Shown: positions 43,283 through 54,492, counted from the first letter of the stretch. The stretch: DNA of 64,000 nucleotides from Adiantum capillus-veneris (GCA_014529385.2 CM043967.1:134613182-134677181); one strand, 5' to 3'. Notes: generated from the sequence alone by a model not told the origin. Program-made: numbers and translations.

Positions 43283-43474
43283 ATTGGCCTCCGATGTTGG
43301 CTTGTTGTCTTGAGACTCTGTCTCCTTCTTCTGCTTGGACCAACAATCCTTCTTGACGTGGCCCTTCTTGCCGTAGTTCCAACATTCAAGAACTCACTTT
43401 GTGCGTGACTTGCTCCGCCTTGAGCGATCACGACCCTTTTGGTTTTTGAACCTCTCCTTAAGCCTTCCTCTTGT
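43267..43474 (-). pseudogene. Gag zinc knuckle of E4, damaged
   Basis: In the frame that continues from the protease, ECWNYGKKGHVKKDCW gives C-x2-Y-x4-H-x4-C: the second Cys is Tyr (TAC, 43373-43375). A frameshift separates it from the Gag body. Confidence 0.75.
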
Positions 43475-44080
43475 TTACAGTGATAGTGCAGCACTTGATG
43501 ATTCTCCTGTGCTTCTCCTTCGCATTTCCTCGCTTAGGAGAACACCCACAACATCATCAAACTTAATAGTATTTGTGCTAGAGATAGAATTACTTACAGC
43601 CATCACAAGGCTGTCCCAACTATCCGGTAGAGATGATAGTATAAGGAGAGCTCGCACTTCGTCATCGAAATTGATTTTCACTGATCGAAGTTGACTTATG
43701 TTTGTGTTAAATTCATTTAGGTGTTCTGCAACTGAACCATTCTCTGCCATCAGATTGAACAGGTGCTTCATAAGAAATACCTTATTGGATGCCGATGGTT
43801 TCTCGTAGAAATCGTCAAGTGACTTCATCAAGTCCTCCGTGGTCTTCATCTCCGAAACATTGAAGGCCACCGTTGACGCCAAGCTTAACTAGATTGTTCC
43901 CAGTGCCTTTCGATCAAGGAAAATCCATGCTTCATCTGCCATTGTTGCGGGCTTCTTCACAAGACCGCCTAGTGGCAAATAGAGGTCCTTCTGGTAGAGA
44001 TAGTCTTCAATCTGCATCTTCCAATGTTGGTAGTTTTTGCCGTTGAACTTCTCAATCTTGAGCTTCCCTTCCTCCACCAT
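43475..44080 (-). pseudogene. Copia Gag body (E4)
   Basis: Starts at ATG 44080-44078 (MVEEGKLKIEKFNGKNYQHW, then KMQIEDYLYQKDL). Followed in frame, after a TAG at 43889-43891, by KTTEDLMKSLDDFYEKPSASNKVFLMKHLFNLMAE, FNTNISQLRSVKI, LLILSSLPDSWDSLV. This is the UBN2/Gag-polypeptide domain of plant copia elements. Confidence 0.9.
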
Positions 44081-44137
44081 AACTCCCACTCAATTCAAGG
44101 AATCCTTTCCTTGAGATAATTTAACTACGAGAAAACC

Positions 44138-44151
44138 TTGCTCTGATACCA
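44138..44151 (-). promoter_or_regulatory. Primer-binding site of E4
   Basis: The minus strand reads TGGTATCAGAGCAA, the initiator Met-tRNA type site, two bases from the LTR. Confidence 0.92.
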
Positions 44152-44153
44152 GT

Positions 44154-44897
44154 TGTTAGGAAATAAGACGTAGCTAAATAGATAATTGAGTACATTACTT
44201 AATGGAGAGAGACAGATTTATATACACGAGATTATAGAGTAGAGAGAGAGAGAGAGTACACACGATATACGTGGTTCACCCAATGTGGGCTACGTCCACG
44301 GGAAAGCAGACACTCAATGGCTTTAGTACTTCAAAACAAGAAGTAGTTTACAAAGGGATTATACCCTTAATGGAACTCTCGCCTTGCTTCAATCTCACCA
44401 CCTCACACTCACCTTGTTGCATCAACTTCACACTATGAAATGTGTGTAGAAATGGCCTCCTTTTATAGGCCAAAAGGGCTGCCCTCTCTTATGAGAGACA
44501 ACCATTTGTAGCCGCCCTTGTGCGAATAAGTCCAAATCAGACCCTCCAATCCCCCCATGTGTGGCCGTCCTTGAGAAGACAAGTCCACTTTTGAATTCGG
44601 CCACCGGCCATTGACTTCCAACCACCGGCCAACCAACCGGTTGTTTTCCGACCACTTTCCGGCCGCCATCCGGCCATAATATTCCGGAGAAAAAGAATAT
44701 TCCGGCAAAAAAAAAATCTCGAGGGCCTCCGTCCCCGAGGCCTTTAAAGTTGCCCCTGATTCTTGTCCGTGAAAATTTTGGTTTCCGGTGAGTGATTTTC
44801 CTTCACGCACGATGGCTTCTCCTCATAATGGGGGCCTTACAAATGTGCGCTTTTACCACAGAAAATTACAAGGGTAAATCAGGCTCCATACTTAACA
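44154..44897 (-). repeat. 5' LTR of E4
   Basis: 744 bp, TG...CA ends, matching the 3' LTR with scattered differences (for example a short extra stretch near 44690-44710 and a shorter (GA)n at 44239-44255). Confidence 0.95.
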
Positions 44898-45025
44898 AAG
44901 AAAGGGGTAGTAACTTTTTTAAATAAGTGCTAAGTCCTATGGTGAAGACCCAACCGAGTGTATTCTAGGGAGTGTGTGTCCGAAAAGGCCAGGCACTCTT
45001 AGTAAGACAGTGTGTGTGTGTGTGA
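44898..45025 (-). mobile_element. Penelope-like copy B, 5'-truncated end
   Basis: Matches 22330-22451 of copy A (GGGGTAGTAAC, GTGCTAAGTCC, GGTGAAGACCCAACCGAG) and stops in a (GT)n run. Beyond it no similarity to copy A remains. Confidence 0.8.
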
Positions 45026-47086
45026 TCGAGCATTGCGGCGGCATCGACGGTTGAGCACAGCGGCAACGGTGGCTCCTTCTTCTTTGCAGCACGGGAGCCT
45101 TCACGATGAAAAGCATTGAGCGATGAGTGACACACCATTGCCTCTTTGAGCTTGCTAGGACTGTCTAGTTGTGTGCTTGTAGCCATTCGTGGCTCACACA
45201 CAGTGTTTGGAAAGTTCCTAGCCTCCAACACATGCGGTAAAGTGCACATTTTTGGCATCGTTGCCGTGGACTGCCTTGCACTAAGCTTGAGGAGCACTAT
45301 GTGCTACCTCTTGAAGCCATTATTTCATCTGTTTTCAGCTTTTGTTTGAGTTTGTGTTAGATTTGTTAGTGGCTGTAATGTGCAGGTTTAGTAGGTCTTG
45401 TTAGAATCAATTAGTGTTGCAATGTATAGGTTTTTGTTAGATTTACTAAGTTCTATAATGTGCAGGTGTTAGTCGGTCTGTTAGTTAGTGGTGTTGTTTT
45501 CTAATGTGCAAAAGACAGTAGTAGACAGTGTGCAGTTTGTTGTGTTAGGAAGTGTGTGTGCACTGTTCTTAGTTGTAGGTAATGTTAATTAGTGTTAATT
45601 AGTACTATTAGCTATAGGTAGGTTAGCTATGCACGTGTGAGGCAAGCCCTATGCGTGAGCTCGGTGCCCACGCAATTAAACATTATCCACAGGAATAGTT
45701 TTTTGAAAAAGTTCTTATAAAAGAATTAATAGTAACACCCAAAAAAATAAAAAAATGCCCAAAATACCTGAGACAAAAAGAAAATTAAAAAAGAAAATTA
45801 AAAAAGAAAAAGAAAACTAGAAAAATATTATTATAAAAGGAAGGATGGGGATCATTCCCCGAGCCCAAAGCCCATGTCTCAGTCCTCAGTCTTATGATAT
45901 AGTATAGACACTACTATATATATAAAGACTAGCACCTCACGTGAGGGGAGGGCATGTCGGACAAGCCCTTCAAGTCCTCCACCCTTTCCTTCACACTTAC
46001 CCTTTGGAATTACTAATTTTATCCTTCTTTTCGACTAGGAAAAGACTGTTTTTAGGAATCCGAGGGTTTTAACAAACCAATTCGGAGGTTGTAAAGCACG
46101 GCACGTCCCTCTAACTAGGACGCTCATTTTGAGCTATCACACGTCATATTCCGTGGCTTGGTTAGAAAAAAGGACCATAAAAACTAGGTGAGAGGCCTTC
46201 ACGGGCACTCACCAACACTTCTAGAGTGTTGAGGTCAAATGAACCTATGCTCTGGTCGTGTACTAGAGGATGATCACATAGGGAGTGTCTCCATTTATGC
46301 AAGCACTCATTATTCCTCCACATTAGGCTCTAGGCCCTCAGCGGAAACCCAAGGTAGTACCATTTAGGACCCACATATTACATCTAGTGACTCTTCCTCT
46401 GACTAAGACATCATGGAAGGTTACCCGATGTAGAATTGTTATATTCAAGCCAAGACATGCATGCCATGGGTCCACGGTCCAAGACGAGCGTGTTTAGCCT
46501 CTTGAAAGAGACTCGAAGTAGATCCACTCGCTCTGAACATGGGGCTAGCAATGTAAATGAAGGGGGTGAGAAAGTAAATTCACCATTCATGACCAATGTA
46601 GACCCCATGCTCCTGGAAAGTGCATGTGAATACCCCATTCACTGTACTCCATGACTCTTTGGAGCTATTCCCCTCCGAGGTTATATCACCTGATGATAGA
46701 AGCCTTGCCGAAGTGTAAGAGGTTGTGATATATCCTTGCAGCTAGGGAAAAGGAAATCAAGAGTCTACGCAAGGTAGAGCAATGAAGAGGCCTAAAAGCA
46801 AAGGCCCCTATGTCAACATCCATGCTTGGCGAGCAATCGAGTGCTCCTAAATTAGCAACCACTAAGGATCAACCCATAGAGAGCCACATTGCATCTAGTT
46901 CAAAGCCACCTCAATCCTAGATGGAGCATTTCTAAATGAAAACTGGGAGTAAGAACTACAAATGGAGACTTTAACCGACCTATACATAGGTCACACCTAT
47001 CACGTGGGTTGGTTAGATGTCCTACAATCCACATCGGGTGCTACCAGCATAGAGGAGCAACAACAAAGAGTTTGTGATGTCATCCA
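45026..47086. other. Unassigned stretch, possible decayed coding DNA at its right end
   Basis: 45026-45310 is GC-richer and has no convincing ORF. 45350-45560 is T/G-rich with a recurring phrase (TAATGTGCAGGT). 45700-45860 is A-rich. From about 46380 it looks more like decayed coding DNA: the frame from 46953 to 47086 is open and continues beyond E6 at 52348-52435 (see findings). I see no known domain. Confidence 0.4.
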
Positions 47087-47409
47087 TGTTGAGATGAGGG
47101 GCTCTACACCTTGAGCTGGCATCCACTACGGGTCTTGGCCGCTTACGGCATTTACTCACTGGCGCGTTAGGTGACCGACACGAAGGATCTCTGCCAGTGA
47201 TTCTACAGCTGGACTACACATATAGTGCCAGCCTAGTACGCTTCTAGCGTGTTCACACTTAGTGACCGCATGTACATATGTGCTACTTTTCATCTTTAGC
47301 AGTTAGTCATTTTTGTACTCTTTTTTCTGTGAAGAAGAAGAAGAAGCTTTCCATCTCTGTGTGCTTTGTGATTGTCTTGTGTAGCTCTCTTGCATCCTCA
47401 TTCTTTACA
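47087..47409 (+). repeat. 5' LTR of E6
   Basis: 323 bp, TGTTGAGATG to ...TTCTTTACA, followed at once by the primer site. It contains an (AAG)n run near its end. Confidence 0.97.
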
Positions 47410-47422
47410 TGGTATCAGAACC
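47410..47422 (+). promoter_or_regulatory. Primer-binding site of E6
   Basis: TGGTATCAGAACC, one change from the Met-tRNA type site, directly abutting the LTR. Confidence 0.9.
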
Positions 47423-47700
47423 TGGTGCAGGCAAGAGAGGCTAAGAGAGCAAGAGCATCACAATCCCTTCGTTCGCAATCCACGACCAGATGCACAAGTT
47501 TTTGGGGTTTTTCACACAAGTTTTTGAACAGGTCTCCAAAGTGCAGTATCCAGAGATTTACTGTACAAGTACAGTGGTTGTATGTACGCTTGATTGTGGA
47601 CACTCGTTGAGTGTAGAAAGCGTTACAGGTACCACGATAGCAGGTTCAGCAGATTTGCAAGTTTTTGTAGATTGCAGCTATTTTGTCTTAGTGTTTCAAG

Positions 47701-48552
47701 ATGTCTGACGGTTTCAGTCAGATTTTTACTGAGAAGCTTGAGAAAAATAACTACCCTGCATGGAAGTTCAAAATAACAAATTTCCTAAAAGGAAAAGGTT
47801 ATTGGGACTATGTAGAAGGAGACAATGAAAAGGAACCAGAGATTCCCAAGGCAAATGCTACTGCAGAACAAAGGAAAGCTTTGAGGGACTGGCAACAAGG
47901 CCAAAGCAAAGTGATGTATTGGCTTTCTATGAGCATCACAGATGGCATGATGGGCTATCTACAGGATGCTGAAACCCCCGCCATTGCATGGAGAAACTTA
48001 GGCAGAGTGTTCAAGGTGAACACCAAGGCCAGGAAGCTTCAACTAAAGTCGGAGCTAAATCAGGTTAAGAGGAACAACCTCTCAATCAATTATGACTTGA
48101 AGATCAAGAGTATCATTGAGGCTCTTGGATCTATTAAAGTCTCAGTGGAAGATGATGACATTGTCCGTGCATGCTTGGATGGTCTAGGAGATGAGTATGT
48201 ACATTTTAGGTCTTCCATGAATACAAGAGACGACATCCCCGTGTTCCAAGATTTGATTTCTATGCTTATTCTTGAGGAGAAGAACCTTGACACATCTTCT
48301 TCTCATGGCAGAAATAATTCTGAACAGGCCTTCTATTCTAACTCCAACAGAGGTAGAGGTAGAGGTCGTGGTCGAGTCCCAAGGGGTTGCAAGGGCCAAT
48401 TTTTGGAAGATCAATGAAATCAAAATAATACAGGTGGCAAGGGAAACCAGTCTCAAGGCAGGGGGAGTCAAAGAGGTCGTGGTGCAGGATCAAGCAGGCA
48501 GCAACATACTCCAGATAGCAGAGAATGTTGGACTTATGGTGAAAGAGGTCAC
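47701..48552 (+). pseudogene. Copia Gag (E6)
   Basis: ATG 47701. FTEKLEKNNYPAWKFKITNFL, KVMYWLSMSITDGMMGYL, AWRNLGRVFKVNTKARKLQLKSEL and FQDLISMLILEEKNL form the plant copia Gag domain. An RGRGRGRGR tract is followed by TGA (48415-48417). The zinc knuckle after it reads CWTYGERGHMSRDFP, with both the second Cys (now Tyr) and the last Cys (now Phe) lost. Confidence 0.93.
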
Positions 48553-49317
48553 ATGTCACGTGACTTTCCAAAGGGAAAAGCAAGTGGAAAGAGAGAACAG
48601 GGAAACTATGCATCTACTAGCAGAGATGCAGATGACAGCAAAAATGAGCACATGTTTGTTATGCAGCATGTAATGAATACAATGACTGCAGAGAATTCCA
48701 CCCAAGATGATGTTTGGTATGTGGATTCAGGTGCCTCTAATCACATGACGTCTCGTGGAGAGTGGTTTAGAGATATGCGCAAACCAGATGTGTCAAGCTA
48801 TGTGCAGACAGGAGATGACACAGCTCAACCCATTGCTCATGTAGGGGACATACCTCTAAATAGGAAGAGTGGGAAATCAAAGTACTTAGCAGATGTACTT
48901 CATGTCCCAAACATTACAAAGAATCTTGTTTTTGTTGGACAAATGGTTGAGCAGGGTTTGCAGGTTCACTTCAATCCAAATGGTTGTTATGTAGAAGATT
49001 TCCAGAATGGTTGTAAGCTGATCACAGAGGGCAAATGTGTGGGAAGAATGTTTACGTTGAATGTAGACATGCCTGAGGTAAAAGCTGCATTATTTGCACA
49101 GGGCACAGGTGTTGTGGCTGATGTTGACATTTGGCACAAACGCATTGGCCATGTCAATGAGCAGAGATTGCGCAGCATGCAATCAAAACAGATTGTAAAA
49201 GGTTTGCCCAAATTCAAGGTGGATGGTATACATAAAGTGTGTGCAGCATGCCAGTTTGGAAAATAGTCAAAGGGCTCATTTCCACATGAGCGCAATGTAT
49301 GTAAAAAGCCACTTGAG
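48553..49317 (+). pseudogene. Copia protease and integrase zinc domain (E6)
   Basis: VWYVDSGASNHMTSRGEWF gives the protease D-S-G. YLADVLHVPNITKNLVFVGQM and IWHKRIGHVNEQRLRSMQ lead into the zinc site ending CAACQFGK. TAG at 49264-49266 interrupts the link to the core; CAG is the likely parent codon. Confidence 0.93.
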
Positions 49318-50223
49318 GTGGTGCACACAGATGTTTGGGGTCCAACCGATACTGCAAGTATACATGGTTGCAGGTATTATGTCTCTTTCATTGATGACCA
49401 TACAAGGAAAGTATGGGTCTACTTCATGCGTAACAAAAGTGAAGTGTTTGGTCACTTTCAAGACTTCAAAGTCATGATTGAGAAGGAGACAGATATGCAA
49501 ATCAAGACATTGAGGTCAGATGGATGGGGAGAGTACTTCTCCAATGATTTTTCATATTTTCTACGAATGCATGGTATACGCAGGCAGTTTACATGCATAT
49601 ATACTCCACAACAGAATGGGGTTGCAAAAAGGAAAAACAGGCACATTGCAGAGGTTACACGTGCATTGATGAATGAGAAGAACATGCCTAATCATTTCTG
49701 GGCTGAAGCCGTAAATACAACTGTGTACATTATGAACACGACACCTATAGCTGCGGTGCATGATGTAACACCTGAGGAAAAGTTTACAAGTACAAAGCCT
49801 GATTTGGCACACTTGAAAGTGTTTGGCTGCATAGCTTACATGCATGTACCAGATGAGTTGCGTAGGAAATTGGATCCTAAAGCAGAAAAATGTATTCTTG
49901 TGGGATATTCCCTTGAACAAAAGGGGTACAGGTGCTACAATCCTACTACACGAGAATTACGAGTGAGTAGAGATGTAGTCTTTGATGAGATGAGCAGCTA
50001 GTACAGTAATGCACATGGCACTATTGGGGCTGATGTAAAAGATGATGTGGTTGTACAAAATGTGAGGCCACAGTCACAGGTTTTGAGTGGACCATAAGAG
50101 TCCTCTTCTCGTGGCTCTATTGAGAAACCATGGAATGGTAGACTACGTACGCAGGTTACTCCACCAACAGGTACAGGGAATGTATCACGAAAAGGAAAGG
50201 AAAAGGTTGATGAACCTCCCTTT
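49318..50223 (+). pseudogene. Copia integrase core (E6), catalytic Glu lost
   Basis: VHTDVWGP, FIDDHTRKVWVYF (Asp kept), LRSDGWGEYFS (Asp kept but the usual N-G-G is G-W-G) and PQQNGVAKRKNR, where the catalytic Glu is Lys (AAA). Then HFWAEAVNTTVYIMN and FGCIAYMHVPDELRRKLD. Stops at 49999-50001 (TAG) and 50095-50097 (TAA) fall in the spacer before RT. Confidence 0.93.
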
Positions 50224-52047
50224 ATGGCTGATGCATCATCAAGTTTTTCACATGTAGACATGGATTCAGATGGTTCTGAACAAAGTCTTGATGAGGAATT
50301 TGGAATTCCGGCTGTCAGGACACCTGTTGTAAGGAAAGTACAAGAAGATGCCAGAGGGCAAAGGAGTGACCTAGGACCGCGCAGATCTAATAGAGTCAGA
50401 AATCCAGTTCAAAAATTGACTTATGATGGGTATCTAGTGCATCACCAAGCCTACATGGCTAAGGTGATACAGGATGTGGAGCCCACATGTTTTGAGGATG
50501 CAGTTGGAAATGTACATTGGGATGATGCAATGAATGAAGAGATGGATGCATTGGAAGCAAACGGCACATGGGAGTTGGTGCCATTGCCAAGTGGCAAGAA
50601 AGCTATTGGCTGTAAATGGGTGTATAAAACCAAGCATAAGGCTGATGGTAACATTGAGTGTCACAAGGCAAGGCTGGTCGCAAAGGGTTATGCACAGACG
50701 TATGGCATAGACTATGAGGAGATCTTTGCTCCAGTGGCAAAGATGACGACTGTGAGAGCTGTCATAGCAGTGGCTGCATCTAGAGCATGGATTATGCATC
50801 AAATGGATGTAAAGAATGCCTTCTTGAATGGTGAGTTGCAAGAGGAAGTGTATATGGATCAGCCACCTGGTTATGTCAATCTAGGTTACCCAGATTATGT
50901 ATGTAGACTTCTCAAAGCTTTGTATGGTTTGAAGCAGGGCTCTAGAGCATGGTATGACAGGATTGCCAAGTATCTTGTTAGTATTGGTTTGAGGAGAGCT
51001 CATGCTGATCATTCACTCTATGTACGTGAGAGTGATGTGGGGATTGTGTTCATTACCATATATGTAGATGACCTTATTATTGTTGGTGACAATGCTATGG
51101 AGATTGACCATGTGAAGGGTCTTCTCAAACAGGAGTTTGAAATGAAAGATTTAGGCGAGTTACGCTACTTTCTTGGCATTGAGGTGATCAGGACTCCAGA
51201 GGGTGTATGGCTATCACAGAGACAATATGCTTTGGACATGTTGTCAAAGTATGGTATGGCTGATTGTAAGCCAATTTCTATTCCCTTGGATGTGAATGCA
51301 AAGCTGAGTGCAGAGAAGGGTGATGTTGTTGAGGATGTCAACATGTACAGGAAGATTGTGGGTAGTCTAATCTACTTGACTATCACGAGGCTAGACTTGA
51401 GCTACACAGTAGGCTTGGAGAGTCAGTTCATGCAGCTTCCGAGGAAGCCACATTTGGATCGAGTACGGCGCACACTTAGGTATGTGCAAGGTACTCTTGA
51501 CTACGCATTGTTCTATGCAGCAGATGCACCATTAGCATTGTATGGGTATACAGATGCACATTGGGCAGGTAGCATTGTTGATAGGAGATCTACGAGTGTC
51601 TTCATGTTCTCTTTTGGGAGTGCTCCTATTACTTGGAGAAGCAAAAAGCAGCCTACGGTTGCTTTATTGAGCACAGAGGCCGAGTACAAAGGTCCATCAG
51701 TTGCGGCGTGCGAGGTAGCTTGGCTACACACATTACTTGAGGACTTGGGAATGCAGGTGGACCAGCAGATTTTCATCCATTGTGACAACCTCAGCAGCAT
51801 GCAGTTGGCTAGGAACCCAGTGTTCCATGCCAAGACCAAACACATAGAGGTCCATTACCACTACGTTCGAGAGCGAGTGTTGGCGGGCGACATCGACTTG
51901 GTCTACGTCAGCACAGAGGAGCAGATAGTGGATACCTTTACCAAGGCCCTCGGAGCTGAGAAGCTTCGACGTTTCCGGACTATGCTTGGAATCTGCGACA
52001 TGCAGAGCTCGAGGGGGAGTGTTGAGATGTCGAGCTCTACACCTTGA
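50224..52047 (+). CDS. Copia reverse transcriptase and RNase H (E6), open
   Basis: 607 residues without a break. RT: WDDAMNEEMDALEANGTW, KAIGCKWVYKTKHKADGNIE, QMDVKNAFLNGELQEEVYM, YVDDLIIVGD (51061-51072), MKDLGELRYFLGIEV. RNase H: YTDAHWAGSIVDRRST, LLSTEAEYKGPSVAACEVAWL, IHCDNLSSMQLARNPVFHAK, KHIEVHYHYVRER. The Met used as start is internal to the polyprotein. The stop lies inside the 3' LTR, which is common in copia elements. Confidence 0.93.
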   Translation: MADASSSFSHVDMDSDGSEQSLDEEFGIPAVRTPVVRKVQEDARGQRSDLGPRRSNRVRNPVQKLTYDGYLVHHQAYMAKVIQDVEPTCFEDAVGNVHWDDAMNEEMDALEANGTWELVPLPSGKKAIGCKWVYKTKHKADGNIECHKARLVAKGYAQTYGIDYEEIFAPVAKMTTVRAVIAVAASRAWIMHQMDVKNAFLNGELQEEVYMDQPPGYVNLGYPDYVCRLLKALYGLKQGSRAWYDRIAKYLVSIGLRRAHADHSLYVRESDVGIVFITIYVDDLIIVGDNAMEIDHVKGLLKQEFEMKDLGELRYFLGIEVIRTPEGVWLSQRQYALDMLSKYGMADCKPISIPLDVNAKLSAEKGDVVEDVNMYRKIVGSLIYLTITRLDLSYTVGLESQFMQLPRKPHLDRVRRTLRYVQGTLDYALFYAADAPLALYGYTDAHWAGSIVDRRSTSVFMFSFGSAPITWRSKKQPTVALLSTEAEYKGPSVAACEVAWLHTLLEDLGMQVDQQIFIHCDNLSSMQLARNPVFHAKTKHIEVHYHYVRERVLAGDIDLVYVSTEEQIVDTFTKALGAEKLRRFRTMLGICDMQSSRGSVEMSSSTP

Positions 52048-52342
52048 GCTGGCATCCACTACGGGTCTTGGCCGCTTACGACATTTACTCACTGGTGCGT
52101 TAGGTGACCGACACGGAGGATCTCTACCAGTGATTCTACTGCTGGACTACACATATAGTGCCAGCCTAGTACGCTTCTAGCGTGTTCACACTTAGTGACT
52201 GCATGTACATATGTGCTACTTTTCAGCTTTAGCAGTTAGTCATTTTTGTACTCTTTTTTCTGTGAAGAAGAAGAAGAAGCTTTCCATCTCTGTGTGCTTT
52301 GTGATTGTCTTTTGTAGCTCTCTTGCATCCTCATTCTTTACA
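52020..52342 (+). repeat. 3' LTR of E6
   Basis: 323 bp, preceded by the purine run CGAGGGGGAG. Same length as the 5' LTR, with about 11 substitutions and no indels by hand alignment. Confidence 0.97.
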
Positions 52343-52555
52343 ATCCATAGGGTTATTGAGCTGGAGAGGCAGAACAAGGGAATCCACATGCCTTCAATGG
52401 GTCTCATGAGATTCTTGGATACAGGGAAGGCTTAGCAACCAGCTTTATCACAAATGGAGACTCCCTCGGTAAGTTGTTTTTCCAGGGGTCTCAATATAAT
52501 AATATGATCCCACAAGTGATAGATTTACCTTTCCAGGTTTATCTCATCTTTCTCA

Positions 52556-53080
52556 TTGATGACAGCCACGGCTACGATTCCTACCTTAGTGATGGGCATG
52601 ACAAAAAACATGCCACATACCTCATTTATTAGTAAATCACCACTACATGGTGGCCCAATGTCTACAACGGTACCTACAAGTGCGTATCTGTCATATGCAC
52701 CTATGGACCCTCCTGCTCATGTAGCTCCTACCCCTCCCACTATTTCAACCACTAATGCTCCATGATCACAACATACAAGCCCTTATTTCAGTGAGACCAT
52801 ACCAGCTAGCATTATCATGTCACATCCTACATCTGCTATGCCTAGGGACACACATATGAACTTTGGGCCACCACATGGCACAACATTGTACCCAACTTGG
52901 AACCCAAGGTCTTCCTATACGCCAAACCCAATGCCAACCCCCATCCCACACAAAGTTTCGAGAGCGCTTGTCCCCACTATACCTGCTCACTTGGGTGACT
53001 TGGAAATATTGCTTAAGCTATTGGTCGATCTAATGCTGAAAATATGTGTAGCACGCTGTCGTGTTGTGACACGTACATAG
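52556..53080 (+). pseudogene. Pro/Thr-rich broken ORF, possible Gag hinge
   Basis: Two segments in one frame (52556-52765 and 52817-53080) separated by a TGA and a short spacer. Composition is rich in Pro, Thr, Ser and Met (MDPPAHVAPTPPTISTTNAP; PNPMPTPIPH), resembling hinge regions of gypsy Gag proteins. No domain recognised. Confidence 0.35.
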
Positions 53081-53099
53081 TGGGAACGCATGCTACAAG

Positions 53100-54227
53100 A
53101 TCTATCTTGTATTTTTTAAGATACATAAATATATTTCCTATAGTATACATATGCATATTTAAGTATAATAATAAGCCTTCTATCTCATCCTATTATTTTT
53201 CTCAAGGGTAACATATCCTTACTTTACCATCAGAAAATACTATGGGAAAAGCATCAATAGCTCTGCCTCTTTAACTTGGGGCAAAAAGCATTGATTCTTT
53301 ATTTCTACTATTTCATTATCATCTCACACCCTAGATAGATCCTATATCTAGGGTAAACTCCAATATATATATATTCTATGTATTTTTTATACTTTTCTTA
53401 TATTTCTTTTTAAATAGCTACTAGGAGAGAATCAAATCATAGTGGGACACTAGGTGACATGATTTCAAAGATACACTTATTTTAATGCATTATTGCAAGC
53501 ATGATTTCAAAACTTTGTCAAGGAGCAATGTCATGCTTTCATATGGCATGAGGTGTCCTTTGGAATTAAATGAAAGTCTAGGCTAAGGAGACCACATGAA
53601 GACTTTTGCTGCCATAAATGGACCCTATTTTGATGAATTTTTAACACAAGGTTTCAATCTGAATTGGAAAACGATTTTGAAACAAAAATCGTAGCTAATG
53701 AGCTGAAGTTTTTGCCCATATTTTTACTTTTTGATTTGGAGCCACGGTTGAGGAGATATGATCAAAATACTGGACCCCAGTCTGCCCACATCATGCAGGG
53801 ACAGCTCATTTCCAACTTTTCCAATTCCTGTTCACACTGGCTCCTCTCTTATTTTGTAAACCCTTGTGGGTTCCCTTCACCTATAAAAGGGGACCTCTTC
53901 TTCCTTGGAAAGAACTCAAGCATTCAAGCTATTGATGAGAGGAATTCTCAATGGAGTGAGTAGTAATGCCTAATTGTACTTAGCCATTAACATAAGCCCA
54001 AGCCTACACTTTCTCCTAGAGGGAGACTAGCCATTCTTGCAACAAGCTAACCTTGGCAGATCAAATCTAATCAAAGATGTTCTTGCACTTGGTGTATCAA
54101 TCAAAGTGGAATTATCCACTCTTCTTCTCTCTCCCATCAATAATGGTGCCGAAGGGTTTGTCAAGTAAGATGTGTTCTACATTGATGTTTTCTTGATTTC
54201 TTGTTGTTTTCATTTTCATCTCTAATT

Positions 54228-54275
<48 letters not shown>

Positions 54276-54492
54276 ATCTAATCTCATCTCCTTAACCAAA
54301 CCTATCTCTCTCACTCTTAGTAATTCATCCTCTCTACGAATTTTAGGTTCTCCTTGCTACAGGTACATCTCTCCCCGCAGTATCCTTATTGCCTACGGGC
54401 AAGAATAGGGCTTGGGAGGGAAACTTCTGATCTCTTCACTTCTCTCATATCTACATTATTCTCTTATCTACATTTCTCACATACTGTCCTAG
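53100..54492 (+). repeat. Remnant of an LTR related to E3/E5
   Basis: 53640-53810 resembles the E5 LTR at 55540-55700 (shared GAATTTTTAA, AATTxGAAAA, and TGGACCCCAGT followed by CCCA and ATGCAG). A TATA-like CTATAAAAGG is at 53881-53890, and (TA)n then (TG)n at 54230-54275. The LTR limits cannot be set. An ORF of the leader-ORF family follows at 54493, as expected for a leader. Confidence 0.5.

Larger units (their letters stand above)
39432..44897 (-). mobile_element. E4: Ty1/copia element, complete
   Basis: 5466 bp on the minus strand with LTRs of 740 and 744 bp, a Met-tRNA primer site, gag-pol and a polypurine tract. Flanks are AAGAC (39427-39431) and AAGAA (44898-44902). Copy A, uninterrupted at this point (22325-22335), shows that the target was Penelope-like DNA. 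Gag-pol has several stops and frame changes. Confidence 0.95.
47087..52342 (+). mobile_element. E6: Ty1/copia element, complete and fairly young
   Basis: 5256 bp, two 323-bp LTRs with about 11 differences by hand count, and a perfect 5-bp target duplication ATCCA (47082-47086 and 52343-52347). One gag-pol frame runs from 47701 to 52047, with four in-frame stops (48415, 49264, 49999, 50095) and no frameshift. All four stops can arise from CGA, CAG or CAA by one C-to-T change. Confidence 0.97.

Noticed and set aside
44965-45349. ORFs on both strands at the right edge of copy B
   Set aside because: No domain, no supporting homology in the window; the ORF on the minus strand starts in unrelated DNA and runs into the repeat.
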